DNA of 64,000 nt from G963677325 sp963677325 (GTDB lineage: Bacteria > Bacteroidota > Bacteroidia > Bacteroidales > Prolixibacteraceae), in the NCBI GenBank assembly GCA_963677325.2, contig CAXXGM010000003.1:62001-126000 (forward strand). The letters run 5' to 3'. Below are positions 1 to 8,308 of this stretch, one piece after another. The translations under genes and the position numbers were made by a program. The notes below the pieces were generated by a model that ran no database searches, was not told the DNA's origin, and saw only the letters and a program-made list of their open reading frames with translations. Position 1 is the stretch's first letter, and each line of letters opens with the position of its first letter.

Positions 1-64
1 CATTGATAATCCGGTTAAACAGGATAGGTTGGTTGTCCATGGGTTTCGTATTAGTGGCCGTCAT
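1..64 (-). CDS. Partial CDS, N-terminus only
   Basis: A minus-strand reading frame enters from the left edge. Its first codons, read from ATG at 64-62, give MTATNTKPMDNQPILFNRI, with a second in-frame ATG at 40. About 21 residues are visible, too few to name a family. Support is that the frame is open to the edge and that the terminator of the next minus-strand gene sits just upstream, leaving a normal promoter gap. It could be spurious. Confidence 0.4.
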   Translation of the reverse strand, partial: MTATNTKPMDNQPILFNRIIN

Positions 65-110
65 CGGTCTTTCAAAGATTTATAAAAATACAAATTGCCT
101 GACAAACCAC

Positions 111-139
111 AAAAAAAGAGCAGCCAACAATGACTGCTC
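111..139 (-). terminator. Rho-independent terminator of the receiver-domain gene
   Basis: On the minus strand GAGCAG and CTGCTC form a 6-bp stem with a 10-base loop (118-139), followed by seven T (117-111). It lies 40 bases past the stop of the gene at 180-686, the position expected for its terminator. Confidence 0.75.
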
Positions 140-179
140 CCGTTCGTGTTATTAGTTGTGCTCGTATTTATCGTGTTAT

Positions 180-686
180 TTAGCTCCCTATCGAAAACTT
201 TTCAGGGAATAAAAGAGTCAGGCTGATGATAACCAGGATGAGCACCGCCAGGGCAATAAAGAAAAACAGAACCCCGACTTTATAGCGCTTATTGCTTTTG
301 ACAAGGTCTCTGACGGAGATAATCTTATTGATTTTATCAACCATCTTCTTCAAAGCCATCTGATCCTTTACAATGTAATCATAGGCGCCGTATTTCATGG
401 AATTGATGGCGACGTCCACGCTGTCCTGCCCTGACAAAAAGATAAATTCGGTCTCAGGATACAGTTTTTTGGTCGCTTTCAGAACCTCTATCCCATTCAT
501 GCCATCGAGAAGATAATCCTGAATAATCACATCGGGTTTTTTATAAATATTCTTCAGGCATTCCTCTCCTGTCAAATAACTTTCCACCCGGGTGAATTTC
601 TGTGATCTGAGATAACTTACCACCAATTTATTGTATACAGTGTTATCCTCAACAATAAAGATCAAAGGATCAGCTAGATTTGGCAT
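180..686 (-). CDS. Receiver-domain protein with C-terminal membrane anchor
   Basis: This is a single CheY-like receiver domain (residues about 7-125) with the acidic pair E13/D14, phospho-acceptor D57, S85 and K107 all in place. No DNA-binding output domain follows. Instead a basic stretch (KSNKRYK) leads into one hydrophobic helix at about residues 137-160 and a short tail, so the protein should be tethered to the membrane with the receiver in the cytoplasm. I chose the ATG at 686 (MPNLADP) because an upstream extension to 737 reads as a hydrophobic leader unlike receiver N-termini. No kinase gene is adjacent. The phosphodonor and output are unknown; the receiver assignment is secure, the role is not. 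Confidence 0.85.
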   Translation of the reverse strand: MPNLADPLIFIVEDNTVYNKLVVSYLRSQKFTRVESYLTGEECLKNIYKKPDVIIQDYLLDGMNGIEVLKATKKLYPETEFIFLSGQDSVDVAINSMKYGAYDYIVKDQMALKKMVDKINKIISVRDLVKSNKRYKVGVLFFFIALAVLILVIISLTLLFPEKFSIGS

Positions 687-897
687 AACGAAAATTTTTA
701 TTTTCAAAATTAAGAATACTGAAATACACCTTAACAAACGTAAAAGTAAAAAAATCTATTTAAATAAAAATAGTTCACGCATTTTTTTTACTTATCTGAC
801 TTCCTCAACAGCACCCCTGACAGTGCACTGCCTTATACCCCGCTTAAAACCGCGGATTGCTTCACTTGAAGAATTTCTCCATCATCACATCGTCTCA

Positions 898-1443
898 TCA
901 CCACAGCATCGCTTCTTTCAGCTTAACTACATTTTGCTCATCCTTCAATAAACGCACAATCTCATAAGAGAACTGCATGGCCACTCCCGGACCGCGTCCC
1001 GTGACGATATTACCGTCCACGACCACAGGATCCTGCCTGATGGAGGCCCCGGAGAGATATTCTTCAAATCCCGGATAACAAACTACCTTTTTACCCTTTA
1101 AAATGCCCAGTTTCCCAAATACCATCGGGGCTGCGCAGATAGCTCCAAGCAGCTTGCCTTCTTCAAAAAACTTTTTAATCTGGATATTCAAACCTTCATG
1201 TTCACTAAGGTTTTTAGCCCCGGGCATACCCCCGGGAAGAACGATCATTTCAGCCTGTCTGTAATCAGCTTGTTTAAAGAGAACATCAGCTTTCACTGCA
1301 ATTTTGTGAGCGCCGGTCACCATCAGATCATCACCGGTAGAAACGGTAACCACATCCACTCCCGAACGGCGCAGAACATCAATGATTGTAATGGCCTCAA
1401 TCTCTTCAAAACCTTGGGCAAGATGTACAAAAATTGATTTCAT
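898..1443 (-). CDS. DJ-1/PfpI family protein
   Basis: A 181-residue single-domain protein of the DJ-1/ThiJ/PfpI superfamily. The nucleophile elbow GAICAAP places the reactive cysteine at C103, and E16 in the motif GFEEIEA is the glutamate that in DJ-1 lowers the pKa of that cysteine. Length and end-to-end similarity match the YajL/DJ-1 branch, whose members are linked to oxidative-stress protection, chaperone and deglycase/glyoxalase activities; the specific substrate cannot be told. A strong ribosome-binding site (AAGGAG) stands a few bases before the ATG. It is apparently monocistronic, with about 210 bases to the next minus-strand gene. Confidence 0.92.
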   Translation of the reverse strand: MKSIFVHLAQGFEEIEAITIIDVLRRSGVDVVTVSTGDDLMVTGAHKIAVKADVLFKQADYRQAEMIVLPGGMPGAKNLSEHEGLNIQIKKFFEEGKLLGAICAAPMVFGKLGILKGKKVVCYPGFEEYLSGASIRQDPVVVDGNIVTGRGPGVAMQFSYEIVRLLKDEQNVVKLKEAMLW

Positions 1444-1536
1444 ATGATTCTCCTTTCAAAAATTATTAATCAGTACCATTAGACCAAAGTTAAGAAGTTT
1501 TATTCCAAATTACGTTACTGATTCGTAATTCCTGAT

Positions 1537-2123
1537 TCAATGTTGTTTAGTTAAGTAAAATTAGAACATCTCTTTGTCTTTCTCTGTGATCTCCGAAAGA
1601 GGCAACGCCTCTTCTCTGCATTCTTTTTAAACAATATTCATATTTTATCCCCGTGAATCTCTGTGTTCTCCGTGTCTCCGTGGTAATTTTTTTCTCTCTG
1701 TAACTATTTTTCTCTGCGATCCCTGAAAGAGGCAACGCCTCTTCTCTGCATTCTTTTTAAACAATATTCATATTTTATCCCTATCAATCTCCGTGTTCTC
1801 CGTGTCTCCGTGGTAATTTTTTTCTCTCTGTAACTATTTTTCTCTGTGATCCCTGAAAGAAGCAACGCCTCTTCTCTGCATTCTTTTTAAACAATATTCA
1901 TATTTTATCCCTGTGAATCTCCGTGTTCTCCGTGTCTCCGTGGTAATTTTTTTCTCTCTGTAACTATTTTTCTCTGTGATCCCTGAAAGAGGCAACGCCT
2001 CTTCTCTGCATTCTTTTTAAACAATATTCATATTTTATCTCTGTGAATCTCAGTGTTCTCCGTGTCTCCGTGGTAATTTTTTTTCTCTCTGTAACTATTA
2101 AATTCTTAACTAAACAACATTGA
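1537..2123. repeat. 19-bp inverted repeats bounding the tandem array
   Basis: TCAATGTTGTTTAGTTAAG at 1537-1555 recurs as its exact reverse complement at 2105-2123, so the four-copy array sits as a cassette between perfect 19-bp inverted ends. Similar A+T-rich sequence (attcgtaatt) lies just outside on both sides. The arrangement resembles a non-autonomous mobile element whose interior has been amplified. Confidence 0.75.
1570..2098. repeat. Four tandem copies of a 130-bp unit
   Basis: The anchor GCAACGCCTCTTCTCTGC recurs at 1602, 1732, 1862 and 1992, a period of exactly 130 bases. Copies differ at only a few positions, for example ctccgaaaga against ccctgaaaga. On the minus strand each contains ACGGAGACACGGAGAAC; from memory, similar text recurs in intergenic regions of many environmental bacteria and produces spurious translated peptides. 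Each unit also holds a small hairpin GAGGCAACGCCTC. No gene is present. Confidence 0.9.
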
Positions 2124-2141
2124 TTCCTAATTCGTAATTAA

Positions 2142-2810
2142 TTAAAGTGTGTTATAATAACGGACAATTTTTTTTAGATCTTCAACCTTTTTATACGATA
2201 GTTTCTGTTCCGATACGAAGTCCTGCATTTCTTTTTTCCGGTCAGAAAAAAGATTCAGTAAATCATTTTTTTTCGAAATCTCCACGACAGGAGCCCCATC
2301 AATGGAAATCCAATAGGTTTCTTTCAAATCGTCAAATCGGGCGGGCTTTGGTGTAGCATAACCCTTTGGATCATCACTTTCATAAAAGGTAATATGATAT
2401 CGAACGTACAAACTGGCTTTCCCTTCAGTAAGAAGTTGAAAATAACCTCTGTTCTGTGCATGGACCGGTGCATAATTAAGATAACAAAAAATCCGGCCGC
2501 CAAATTCAGCTCTTCTCACCTGATCTTTGGGAATAATCTCATAGGACTTGTCCCCATTTTTATATTCAAGAATGTCGTCAGCACAATTATACCGGAGAGG
2601 AACATCCTTATATGTGCTGCCGTTGCGGATAGTAACTTCACCATGGACATATTGCGGATCAAGAAAGGGTGATCCTTGAATATCTTTTAAAACCATCTTC
2701 TTGAGCCCGTAGTAATTCATCACAGGATACTCTATGTTTTCCCATATCTGTGCTTTTAGACCCGTGGACAAAATGAAAAAAAGAAAAAACAGGATGGTAA
2801 GTTGTTTCAT
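2142..2810 (-). CDS. Secreted protein of unknown function, paralogue of 5503-6168
   Basis: A 222-residue protein with a signal peptide (about residues 1-20, cleaved near LKAQ). The mature part has the pattern GSPFLDPQY ... VPLRYN ... DDILEYKNG, a form I associate with a widespread Bacteroidota secreted family without assigned function. It is very similar along its full length to the 221-residue protein at 5503-6168, sharing for example KDQVRRAEFGGRIFCYL and the YYNTL C-terminus. The two copies flank a Tat-exported beta-helix protein on the same strand. The C-terminal third is rich in lysine and may be helical. Function is not inferable. Confidence 0.85.
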   Translation of the reverse strand: MKQLTILFFLFFILSTGLKAQIWENIEYPVMNYYGLKKMVLKDIQGSPFLDPQYVHGEVTIRNGSTYKDVPLRYNCADDILEYKNGDKSYEIIPKDQVRRAEFGGRIFCYLNYAPVHAQNRGYFQLLTEGKASLYVRYHITFYESDDPKGYATPKPARFDDLKETYWISIDGAPVVEISKKNDLLNLFSDRKKEMQDFVSEQKLSYKKVEDLKKIVRYYNTL

Positions 2811-2839
2811 CTGACATAGTTTTTTTCACTCGAAATTTA

Positions 2840-2846
2840 CAAAATA
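2840..2846 (-). promoter_or_regulatory. Promoter-like element shared by the two paralogues
   Basis: On the minus strand TATTTTG lies about 30 bases before the start of the 2142-2810 gene, in a context (GATATTTTGTAAATTTCG) repeated almost exactly before the paralogue at 6168. It resembles the Bacteroidota -7 box TAnnTTTG with one base missing. A TTTGC lies 14 bases further upstream, closer than the usual -33 spacing. Confidence 0.35.
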
Positions 2847-3025
2847 TCTTTTCTAATTAGCAAAGAATTAGTTCATTATTTTTTCCCAACTCAGTTCTCT
2901 TCTCAACTCCTATTTAATCCATCGAATACTTACTTAAGTCAACCCGGGATCCTGACCCTGTTTCTATGTAATTTCTTCGACTATTGGGTCTCCTGCTTTT
3001 TATTTCAACCTCCGCATTGATACGG

Positions 3026-5428
3026 CTAATCCCTGTCTTCCAGTTCGTGATGGCTTTTCAGCATGGAAATAAAATCCGGTTTTATTTTGAGGCCCTTCGA
3101 CTTGTAATAATTTAAAACGTCATTCCCAAGCCGTGAATTAATGTGATTATAGAAAACAGATTTGTTAAATGCTATGAAATCCAATAAAGATAAAGCTTCG
3201 GGATTAATTTTCTGATTCATCCGGGGCAGGTGAAATACACAATTAATAAAACTGGTTCCCAACTCGGCCGATAGCTGAAATGGTTTGGCGCTTTCTTTAT
3301 CAATAACAGGCAAAAATTTACAGTTTACAAAAGAAATTTCACCTTGAAATGCTTTCTCCGCAGAAACACGAAGCCGGTGAACGTTGCAATTCTCGATAAA
3401 TACAGTGGCAGCGGTATTTCCTAAATGAAGGGAAACAGAAGGAGAGTTCGAAATACGTATTTGAGGATACAAAGAGAACGGATCATTTGAGAAACCGGAA
3501 GATTTATCAATCATTAAATGGTAACCGTTATCTTCTCCCAGGTCCTGTTCCAGTTGAACGTTATCAAAGCAGACAGATGCATTGGGTTTAAAAAAAGCTC
3601 CGTCATAATCTCCGGGTTGATGGAGGACATATCCTGTTGGATCTGAGATCTTCATCAGCCGCAACCCCTTCTCCCGTCCTTCCGTCAGAATATTTTTGAA
3701 CTGCATATTTCCCGGGAAAAATGAACGCTTCCCTTTTTTTGATCTGGAGAAGGAAGATGAAGTAATCAACCAGCTGTTGCTCTTGCATTCAGGGATCCCC
3801 CGGAAATCAAAAATAAAGTTTTCTACAGAAACAGTTTTAGCTAATCCAATGGGATAACCGTAGTCAAAATCGGAGGCCACAGCATACAGGATGGAAGTTT
3901 CAGCCGAAATTTTAGGTCTGAGCCGGCAATTCCGTATGGTGATGTTACCGTCCCATTTGGCGCCGAAATCGGCTCTGAAATTCACAAACCGGTTGTTGTC
4001 ACAGGACGAATTTTCAATGATCAGTTCGCCTCCTCCGGTTATAGAAATTCCCCTGTTGCCGATCCGGGAGTCTTTGATCGTGAGGTTCCAGCAGTGGAAA
4101 TGAACGTCAACGCGGTTTAGCCTGCAGTTTTCAACCCGGAAATTCTTGTTCATGTTGGTGCCAAAAACGCCCCAATGCAAAAGGGTACCCTCGGCTGAAA
4201 TGTTCCGGAAGGTTGTATTTAGGATTCTATTGCCTCCAATCCCGTAGGTACCGGCAGGAACATCCTGTTTTTCGCCGGGACGATCCTGTTCAAAGGGAAG
4301 TAATTTTATATTTTCAAGAGTTACATCATACACCGTATTGAGACTATAAAAACCATTTCTTGGGTTCATGGAGACATCACTCTTCCCATTTTCCAATCCC
4401 ACCCATTGGTTTTTAATGATCGTCCGGCTTCGGGTGATCGAAAATCCATTTTGAACATAGGAGCCTTTCCCATTCACGGGGGGATTTCCCGAAAGATAAA
4501 AAGTTCCTCCTTCAATGGTCAGATAGCTGCTTTCCCCGGGATAGGCTGTCAGCTCGGTATAGTCATTGAAGGACCATGCGATATCGCCAATGATTTTACC
4601 CTTTTCCGCCATATAGAATAACTCTTCCCTGGCACGGGATTGATTGCTGTAACGGGCGCCTGATCTGAAACCGATGCGATCGTTTGAGTCGCTGATGACA
4701 ATTAATGAATTATTGTAATCACTTAATTCGGGAATCTCCTGAACTCCGGGTTTTAATGCCTGAATAATTCTCTTTTTTTCAGATTCATCTTTTGAGATAG
4801 CTTTTGGAAGGTCATAACTCAAGATTTTGAAAACAGGTTGATTGGTGTCGTACTGCTCATTGATATGAAAAATACTCTGTCCCCACCGGACTGAAGTTTT
4901 AATCTGTATATTCCTGGTTTGATTGATCCAGTATTCTCCGTAATTGTTTTCAACCGGCAATTTGAAACGATTGGCATATTCATGGGCCATGTGGATAGAT
5001 GCGCCATCATCTGTTTTAGAATCTCCGGCAGCCCCGAAAATTTTGTAATTGACCTGCGTAATTCCGGTTAACAATCCGATGTTACCGTTCCGGAACTGGA
5101 CGATATCCCCGTTATTGATTTTTGATTCCCCACGGTCCCTTACAGTTAAATAGTTGGCAGCCCCGCCGTCGCCGGGTGAAAAATAACCTAAGGTTTTTAT
5201 TAACTCCCCCTCTTTAATCTTTTTACTTTTTTGTGCCTGAACCAGGGAGTCAAAATACCGGACATTGATTTCTTCAGAAGAAGTATCGGCCTGACCCCCA
5301 TACCCCGGAACGGCCAGAGTTGATAATAACCCGGTCCCTGCTATAACCCCAAACGTTTCAAGAATCTGCCGGCGGGTAATCTTGTTTTGGGGTATCGTCT
5401 TAGTTAAATCTGATTGATCATTTTTCAT
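3026..5428 (-). CDS. Tat-exported right-handed beta-helix (pectate-lyase-like) protein
   Basis: An 800-residue protein. Residues 18-45 form a twin-arginine signal (KITRRQILETFG followed by a hydrophobic stretch), so it should be exported folded. Residues about 58-125 resemble the N-terminal module of phage tail-spike-like proteins (GYFSPGDGGAANYLTV). Residues 131-145 (FGAAGDSKTDDGASI) are the signature opening of the Pectate_lyase_3 beta-helix fold, and the rest has repeated short strands and Asn-rich turns (IENSSCDNN, IRNCRLRP) typical of parallel beta-helices. Such proteins are polysaccharide lyases, hydrolases or adhesins; catalytic residues and substrate cannot be assigned here. It lies between two paralogous secreted proteins on the same strand. 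Confidence 0.8.
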   Translation of the reverse strand: MKNDQSDLTKTIPQNKITRRQILETFGVIAGTGLLSTLAVPGYGGQADTSSEEINVRYFDSLVQAQKSKKIKEGELIKTLGYFSPGDGGAANYLTVRDRGESKINNGDIVQFRNGNIGLLTGITQVNYKIFGAAGDSKTDDGASIHMAHEYANRFKLPVENNYGEYWINQTRNIQIKTSVRWGQSIFHINEQYDTNQPVFKILSYDLPKAISKDESEKKRIIQALKPGVQEIPELSDYNNSLIVISDSNDRIGFRSGARYSNQSRAREELFYMAEKGKIIGDIAWSFNDYTELTAYPGESSYLTIEGGTFYLSGNPPVNGKGSYVQNGFSITRSRTIIKNQWVGLENGKSDVSMNPRNGFYSLNTVYDVTLENIKLLPFEQDRPGEKQDVPAGTYGIGGNRILNTTFRNISAEGTLLHWGVFGTNMNKNFRVENCRLNRVDVHFHCWNLTIKDSRIGNRGISITGGGELIIENSSCDNNRFVNFRADFGAKWDGNITIRNCRLRPKISAETSILYAVASDFDYGYPIGLAKTVSVENFIFDFRGIPECKSNSWLITSSSFSRSKKGKRSFFPGNMQFKNILTEGREKGLRLMKISDPTGYVLHQPGDYDGAFFKPNASVCFDNVQLEQDLGEDNGYHLMIDKSSGFSNDPFSLYPQIRISNSPSVSLHLGNTAATVFIENCNVHRLRVSAEKAFQGEISFVNCKFLPVIDKESAKPFQLSAELGTSFINCVFHLPRMNQKINPEALSLLDFIAFNKSVFYNHINSRLGNDVLNYYKSKGLKIKPDFISMLKSHHELEDRD

Positions 5429-5502
5429 TTCAAAAGGGTTAAAATCATGAATTTAACGTAATAATTATTTGCTGATCCTGAAAATGTGCCGATCGGAACT
5501 GA

Positions 5503-6168
5503 TCAGAGTGTATTGTAATAACTGACAATTTTTTTTAGGTCATTGACCTTTTTAAATGAAAGTTTCTGACTCGAAATATACTCTTGGATTTCATTTTTCT
5601 TGTCAGAAAAAAGATCAGGCAAATCATTTTTTTTAAAAATCTCCCTGGCCGGAGCTCCATCAATGGAAATCCAATAGGTTTCTGTTAAATTGTCAAATCT
5701 GGCCGGTTTGGGAATAGCATACCCTTTTAATTCTTCTCTTTCATAAAAGGCAATATGATACCGGACATATAAATTGGCTTTCCCTTCGGTAAGAAGCTGA
5801 AAATAACCATTATTGGCTGAATGGACGGATGCATAATCGAGATAACAAAAAATCCGGCCTCCAAATTCAGCTCTTCTCACCTGATCTTTGGGATTTACAT
5901 CATAAGCATTACCATCCTTTTTAAATTCAAGGACATCACTGTAACAATTATACCGGAGGGGAATGTCTTGATATTGAATGCCGTTCCGGTCAGTAACTTT
6001 AGCGTTGGCATATTCCGGATCAAGGTAAGGAGATCCTGCTATTTCATTCAATGCCAGATTCCTATGCCCATAGAAATTCCTGGCAAGATACATTTTTTCC
6101 CACACCTGGGCTTTTAAGCCAATGGATAAAAAGAGCAGAAGAATAGTTAAGGTGGTAAGGCGTTTCAT
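5503..6168 (-). CDS. Secreted protein of unknown function, paralogue of 2142-2810
   Basis: A 221-residue protein with an N-terminal signal peptide ending near GLKAQ. Its mature part aligns end to end with the 2142-2810 protein: the blocks GSPYLDPEY, IPLRYNCYSDVLEF, VRRAEFGGRIFCYL, GYFQLLTEGKA and ETYWISIDGAP are shared or nearly so. It ends 74 bases before the beta-helix gene begins, so the two may be co-transcribed. The pair must come from a local duplication, now diverged. No function is known to me. Confidence 0.85.
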   Translation of the reverse strand: MKRLTTLTILLLFLSIGLKAQVWEKMYLARNFYGHRNLALNEIAGSPYLDPEYANAKVTDRNGIQYQDIPLRYNCYSDVLEFKKDGNAYDVNPKDQVRRAEFGGRIFCYLDYASVHSANNGYFQLLTEGKANLYVRYHIAFYEREELKGYAIPKPARFDNLTETYWISIDGAPAREIFKKNDLPDLFSDKKNEIQEYISSQKLSFKKVNDLKKIVSYYNTL

Positions 6169-6284
6169 CTTTTTATATTCCGTTTTTTAATGGCCGGATG
6201 GAACTCCCCGATAATCATGCTCCTTTGTGAAAAAGATTTTCTCAGGGTCGTTTATATGAAAATATTAATAACAGCCGAAAATTA

Positions 6285-6291
6285 CAAAATA
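6285..6291 (-). promoter_or_regulatory. Promoter-like element before the upstream paralogue
   Basis: TATTTTG on the minus strand within GATATTTTGTAATTTTCG, nearly identical to the element before the other paralogue. Here it is about 117 bases upstream of the start codon at 6168, leaving a longer leader. Conservation between two otherwise diverged upstream regions supports a functional site. Confidence 0.35.
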
Positions 6292-6346
6292 TCTTCCTTT
6301 ATATTGGCAATTTTTACTCCTCTATCGATTAATTCGTACTTTCTTT

Positions 6347-7828
6347 TCACTGTCTTTTGAACAGCCTGACTATATCTCTTTTTTCTCTAAACCCGATAAA
6401 CCCGATAAATAGGGCAAACAATAAAGTATTTACGGAAATTTTAGCGATTTCACTGGCAAAAGGAAGAAAGCTGCTCGCTAAAAATAAAACCGTTGCCACC
6501 CCAAAATAAGAGGCAATGGCGGCCAGATCATATTTAACAGGAAAATATTTTTGACCAAGAACATATGAATAGACGGTCATCACCAGTGAGGAGATAAAAA
6601 ACGCATATCCGGCAGCCATATAGCCCAGTTTGGGAATAAATAGGATGTTAATAACGAGGGTAATGACAGCGCCAATGATAGCAAATCTCGCTCCATAATG
6701 CGTTTGATCAGTAAGTTTATACCAAAGAGATTGAGTGTAAAAAATTCCGAGAAACAAATTTCCCATCAATAACCAGGGCACCACTTTTAGACCCGTCAGA
6801 TAGCTGGACCCTGTTCGGCCTATAAAATGCTTGATGATACCCATGTAAAACATGACACCCAGAAAGATCAGAAGTCCAAGGATGACAAAATACTTCATGA
6901 TCCTTGCATAAGTTACCTTGGAATTTTCATTCTTATAGTGGGAGAAAAGAAAAGGTTCAAAAGAGAAACGGAAGGCCTGGATAAAAAGATTCATTAGGAT
7001 GGCCAGTTTTGCATTAGCTCCATAAATTCCAAGCTCAGCATCAGGATTAGGAGAACGGTCCAGCCATGGTATGAGAATTTTTTCAATGTTGGTATTAACC
7101 ATTCCTGCAAGTCCGATAATCAAAATTGGCCACCCATATCTATACATTTCAGTAAAAATACTCCTCTTAAAAACTATATTCGTGGGTTTAAAATCAGGCA
7201 GGAAAATCAGAAGAGTTACAGCTGAGGAGATTAAATATGCAAGAAAAGCATACCCAATTCCAATTTCTTCAGAATAAACAAGGCGAATAAAAGAGTCCGG
7301 ATGAGACTTCAACCACCATGGACAAAAAACGATCCAGAATAAATTGAGAAATATGCTGATGAAAATATTAATAATCTTAATTGCCGCAAATCTGACAGGC
7401 CTTGATTGGAACCTCAATTTAGCAAAAGGGATAACAGACATTGTATCCATTGCAAGTGTAATGCCTAACCAAACGATGTAATTTTCATGACCTTCGTAAT
7501 TAATGAGTTTTGCGATATCTCCTGAAAACGCAAAAATAAGAATCACAAAAAGAACAGAACTCATCAATAAGGAAATGATGGCTGTGCCAAATATTTTTCC
7601 CGGTTCTTTACTCCTGCTTGCAAACCGGAAGTAAGATGTTTCCATACCAAAGGTTAAAACTACTTGGATGAAAGCAACGTATGCTAAAAGATTGGTAAAT
7701 ATCCCGAATTCTGAAGGAAGAAAATTGTAGGTATAAATAGGTAGAATTAACCAGTTTACCATACGTCCTATAATGGTTGAAGCGCCATAAATCACCGTAT
7801 CACCGGCCAGTTTTTTTAATCCGCTCAA
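6347..7828 (-). CDS. Wzx-type oligosaccharide flippase
   Basis: A 493-residue integral membrane protein of the MATE/MVF superfamily polysaccharide-transporter branch. The N-terminus KKLAGDTVIYGASTIIGRMV is typical of Wzx/RfbX-like flippases, and hydrophobic helices follow throughout (about 12-14 by eye). It should move undecaprenyl-linked sugars across the inner membrane for O-antigen, capsule or exopolysaccharide. No glycosyltransferase or polymerase gene lies nearby, so it looks like an orphan flippase, which is common in Bacteroidota. About 180 bases separate it from the secreted protein gene downstream. The family call is secure; the cargo is unknown. Confidence 0.88.
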   Translation of the reverse strand: MSGLKKLAGDTVIYGASTIIGRMVNWLILPIYTYNFLPSEFGIFTNLLAYVAFIQVVLTFGMETSYFRFASRSKEPGKIFGTAIISLLMSSVLFVILIFAFSGDIAKLINYEGHENYIVWLGITLAMDTMSVIPFAKLRFQSRPVRFAAIKIINIFISIFLNLFWIVFCPWWLKSHPDSFIRLVYSEEIGIGYAFLAYLISSAVTLLIFLPDFKPTNIVFKRSIFTEMYRYGWPILIIGLAGMVNTNIEKILIPWLDRSPNPDAELGIYGANAKLAILMNLFIQAFRFSFEPFLFSHYKNENSKVTYARIMKYFVILGLLIFLGVMFYMGIIKHFIGRTGSSYLTGLKVVPWLLMGNLFLGIFYTQSLWYKLTDQTHYGARFAIIGAVITLVINILFIPKLGYMAAGYAFFISSLVMTVYSYVLGQKYFPVKYDLAAIASYFGVATVLFLASSFLPFASEIAKISVNTLLFALFIGFIGFREKRDIVRLFKRQ

Positions 7829-8308
7829 AACAAAAAATTTATTGTTTCTAATTCAGGGACAAAGTTAAATTTCAAATAGACATTTCTTTAATTTGTTTAA
7901 TTTTATTTCAATCGACAAATTACACCTATCAAAAATCAGCAAAGCGAATAAACCCGGTTGAAATCAGAAATCAACCTTAATTATTTTTCGGGTTTGAACT
8001 TGTATAACCCCGGATGCTATCAGGAACAAACCTTAATTACTTTTAGAGCTTTAAATTACACAAAACCAGATCATCCAACCAGGAACCAACCACGAAGTGG
8101 TTAAACACGAATAGCCCCGGATAAAATCCGGTGGGGGATGAATTGAACGAAACAGAACCCTGAAGGAGTACAACAAATCGATAATCACTAACAAAACGAT
8201 ATTAATTTATGAATTATGATTAACTTCGCATCAGCATATGGATGAATGCCTTCGGGTAAATTAACTTCGTTGATCTTCGGTTCATCCTTAATTCGTGAAA
8301 TTAGCACA
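7829..8308. other. Intergenic region with a degenerate hairpin repeat
   Basis: This 480-bp gap lies between two divergently transcribed genes. Two partial direct repeats contain AACCTTAATTA (7973 and 8029). Around 8087-8170 a degraded hairpin cluster is visible: CCACGAAGTGG, then CCCCGGATAAAATCCGGTGGGG, then GAACCCTGAAGG. It has the same layout as the hairpin clusters at 33.4, 42 and 51.3 kb. No gene is convincing. Confidence 0.6.

Noticed and set aside
631..951. 106-codon plus-strand frame between the receiver and DJ-1 genes
   Set aside because: It overlaps both ends of better-supported minus-strand genes and shows lysine/serine-rich low complexity typical of antisense reading.
1547..1735. 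62-codon frame reading TTETRRTQR
   Set aside because: It is a translation of the 130-bp tandem repeat; such peptides are known database artefacts from this kind of repeat.
1570..2098. CRISPR array at the 130-bp repeats or at 27909-28025
   Set aside because: The units repeat directly without unique spacers (130-bp case) or are only three palindromes with similar linkers (27.9 kb), and there are no cas genes.
3026..5428. Prophage tail-spike gene
   Set aside because: The beta-helix protein has a Tat signal and no phage structural, lysis or integrase genes are nearby.
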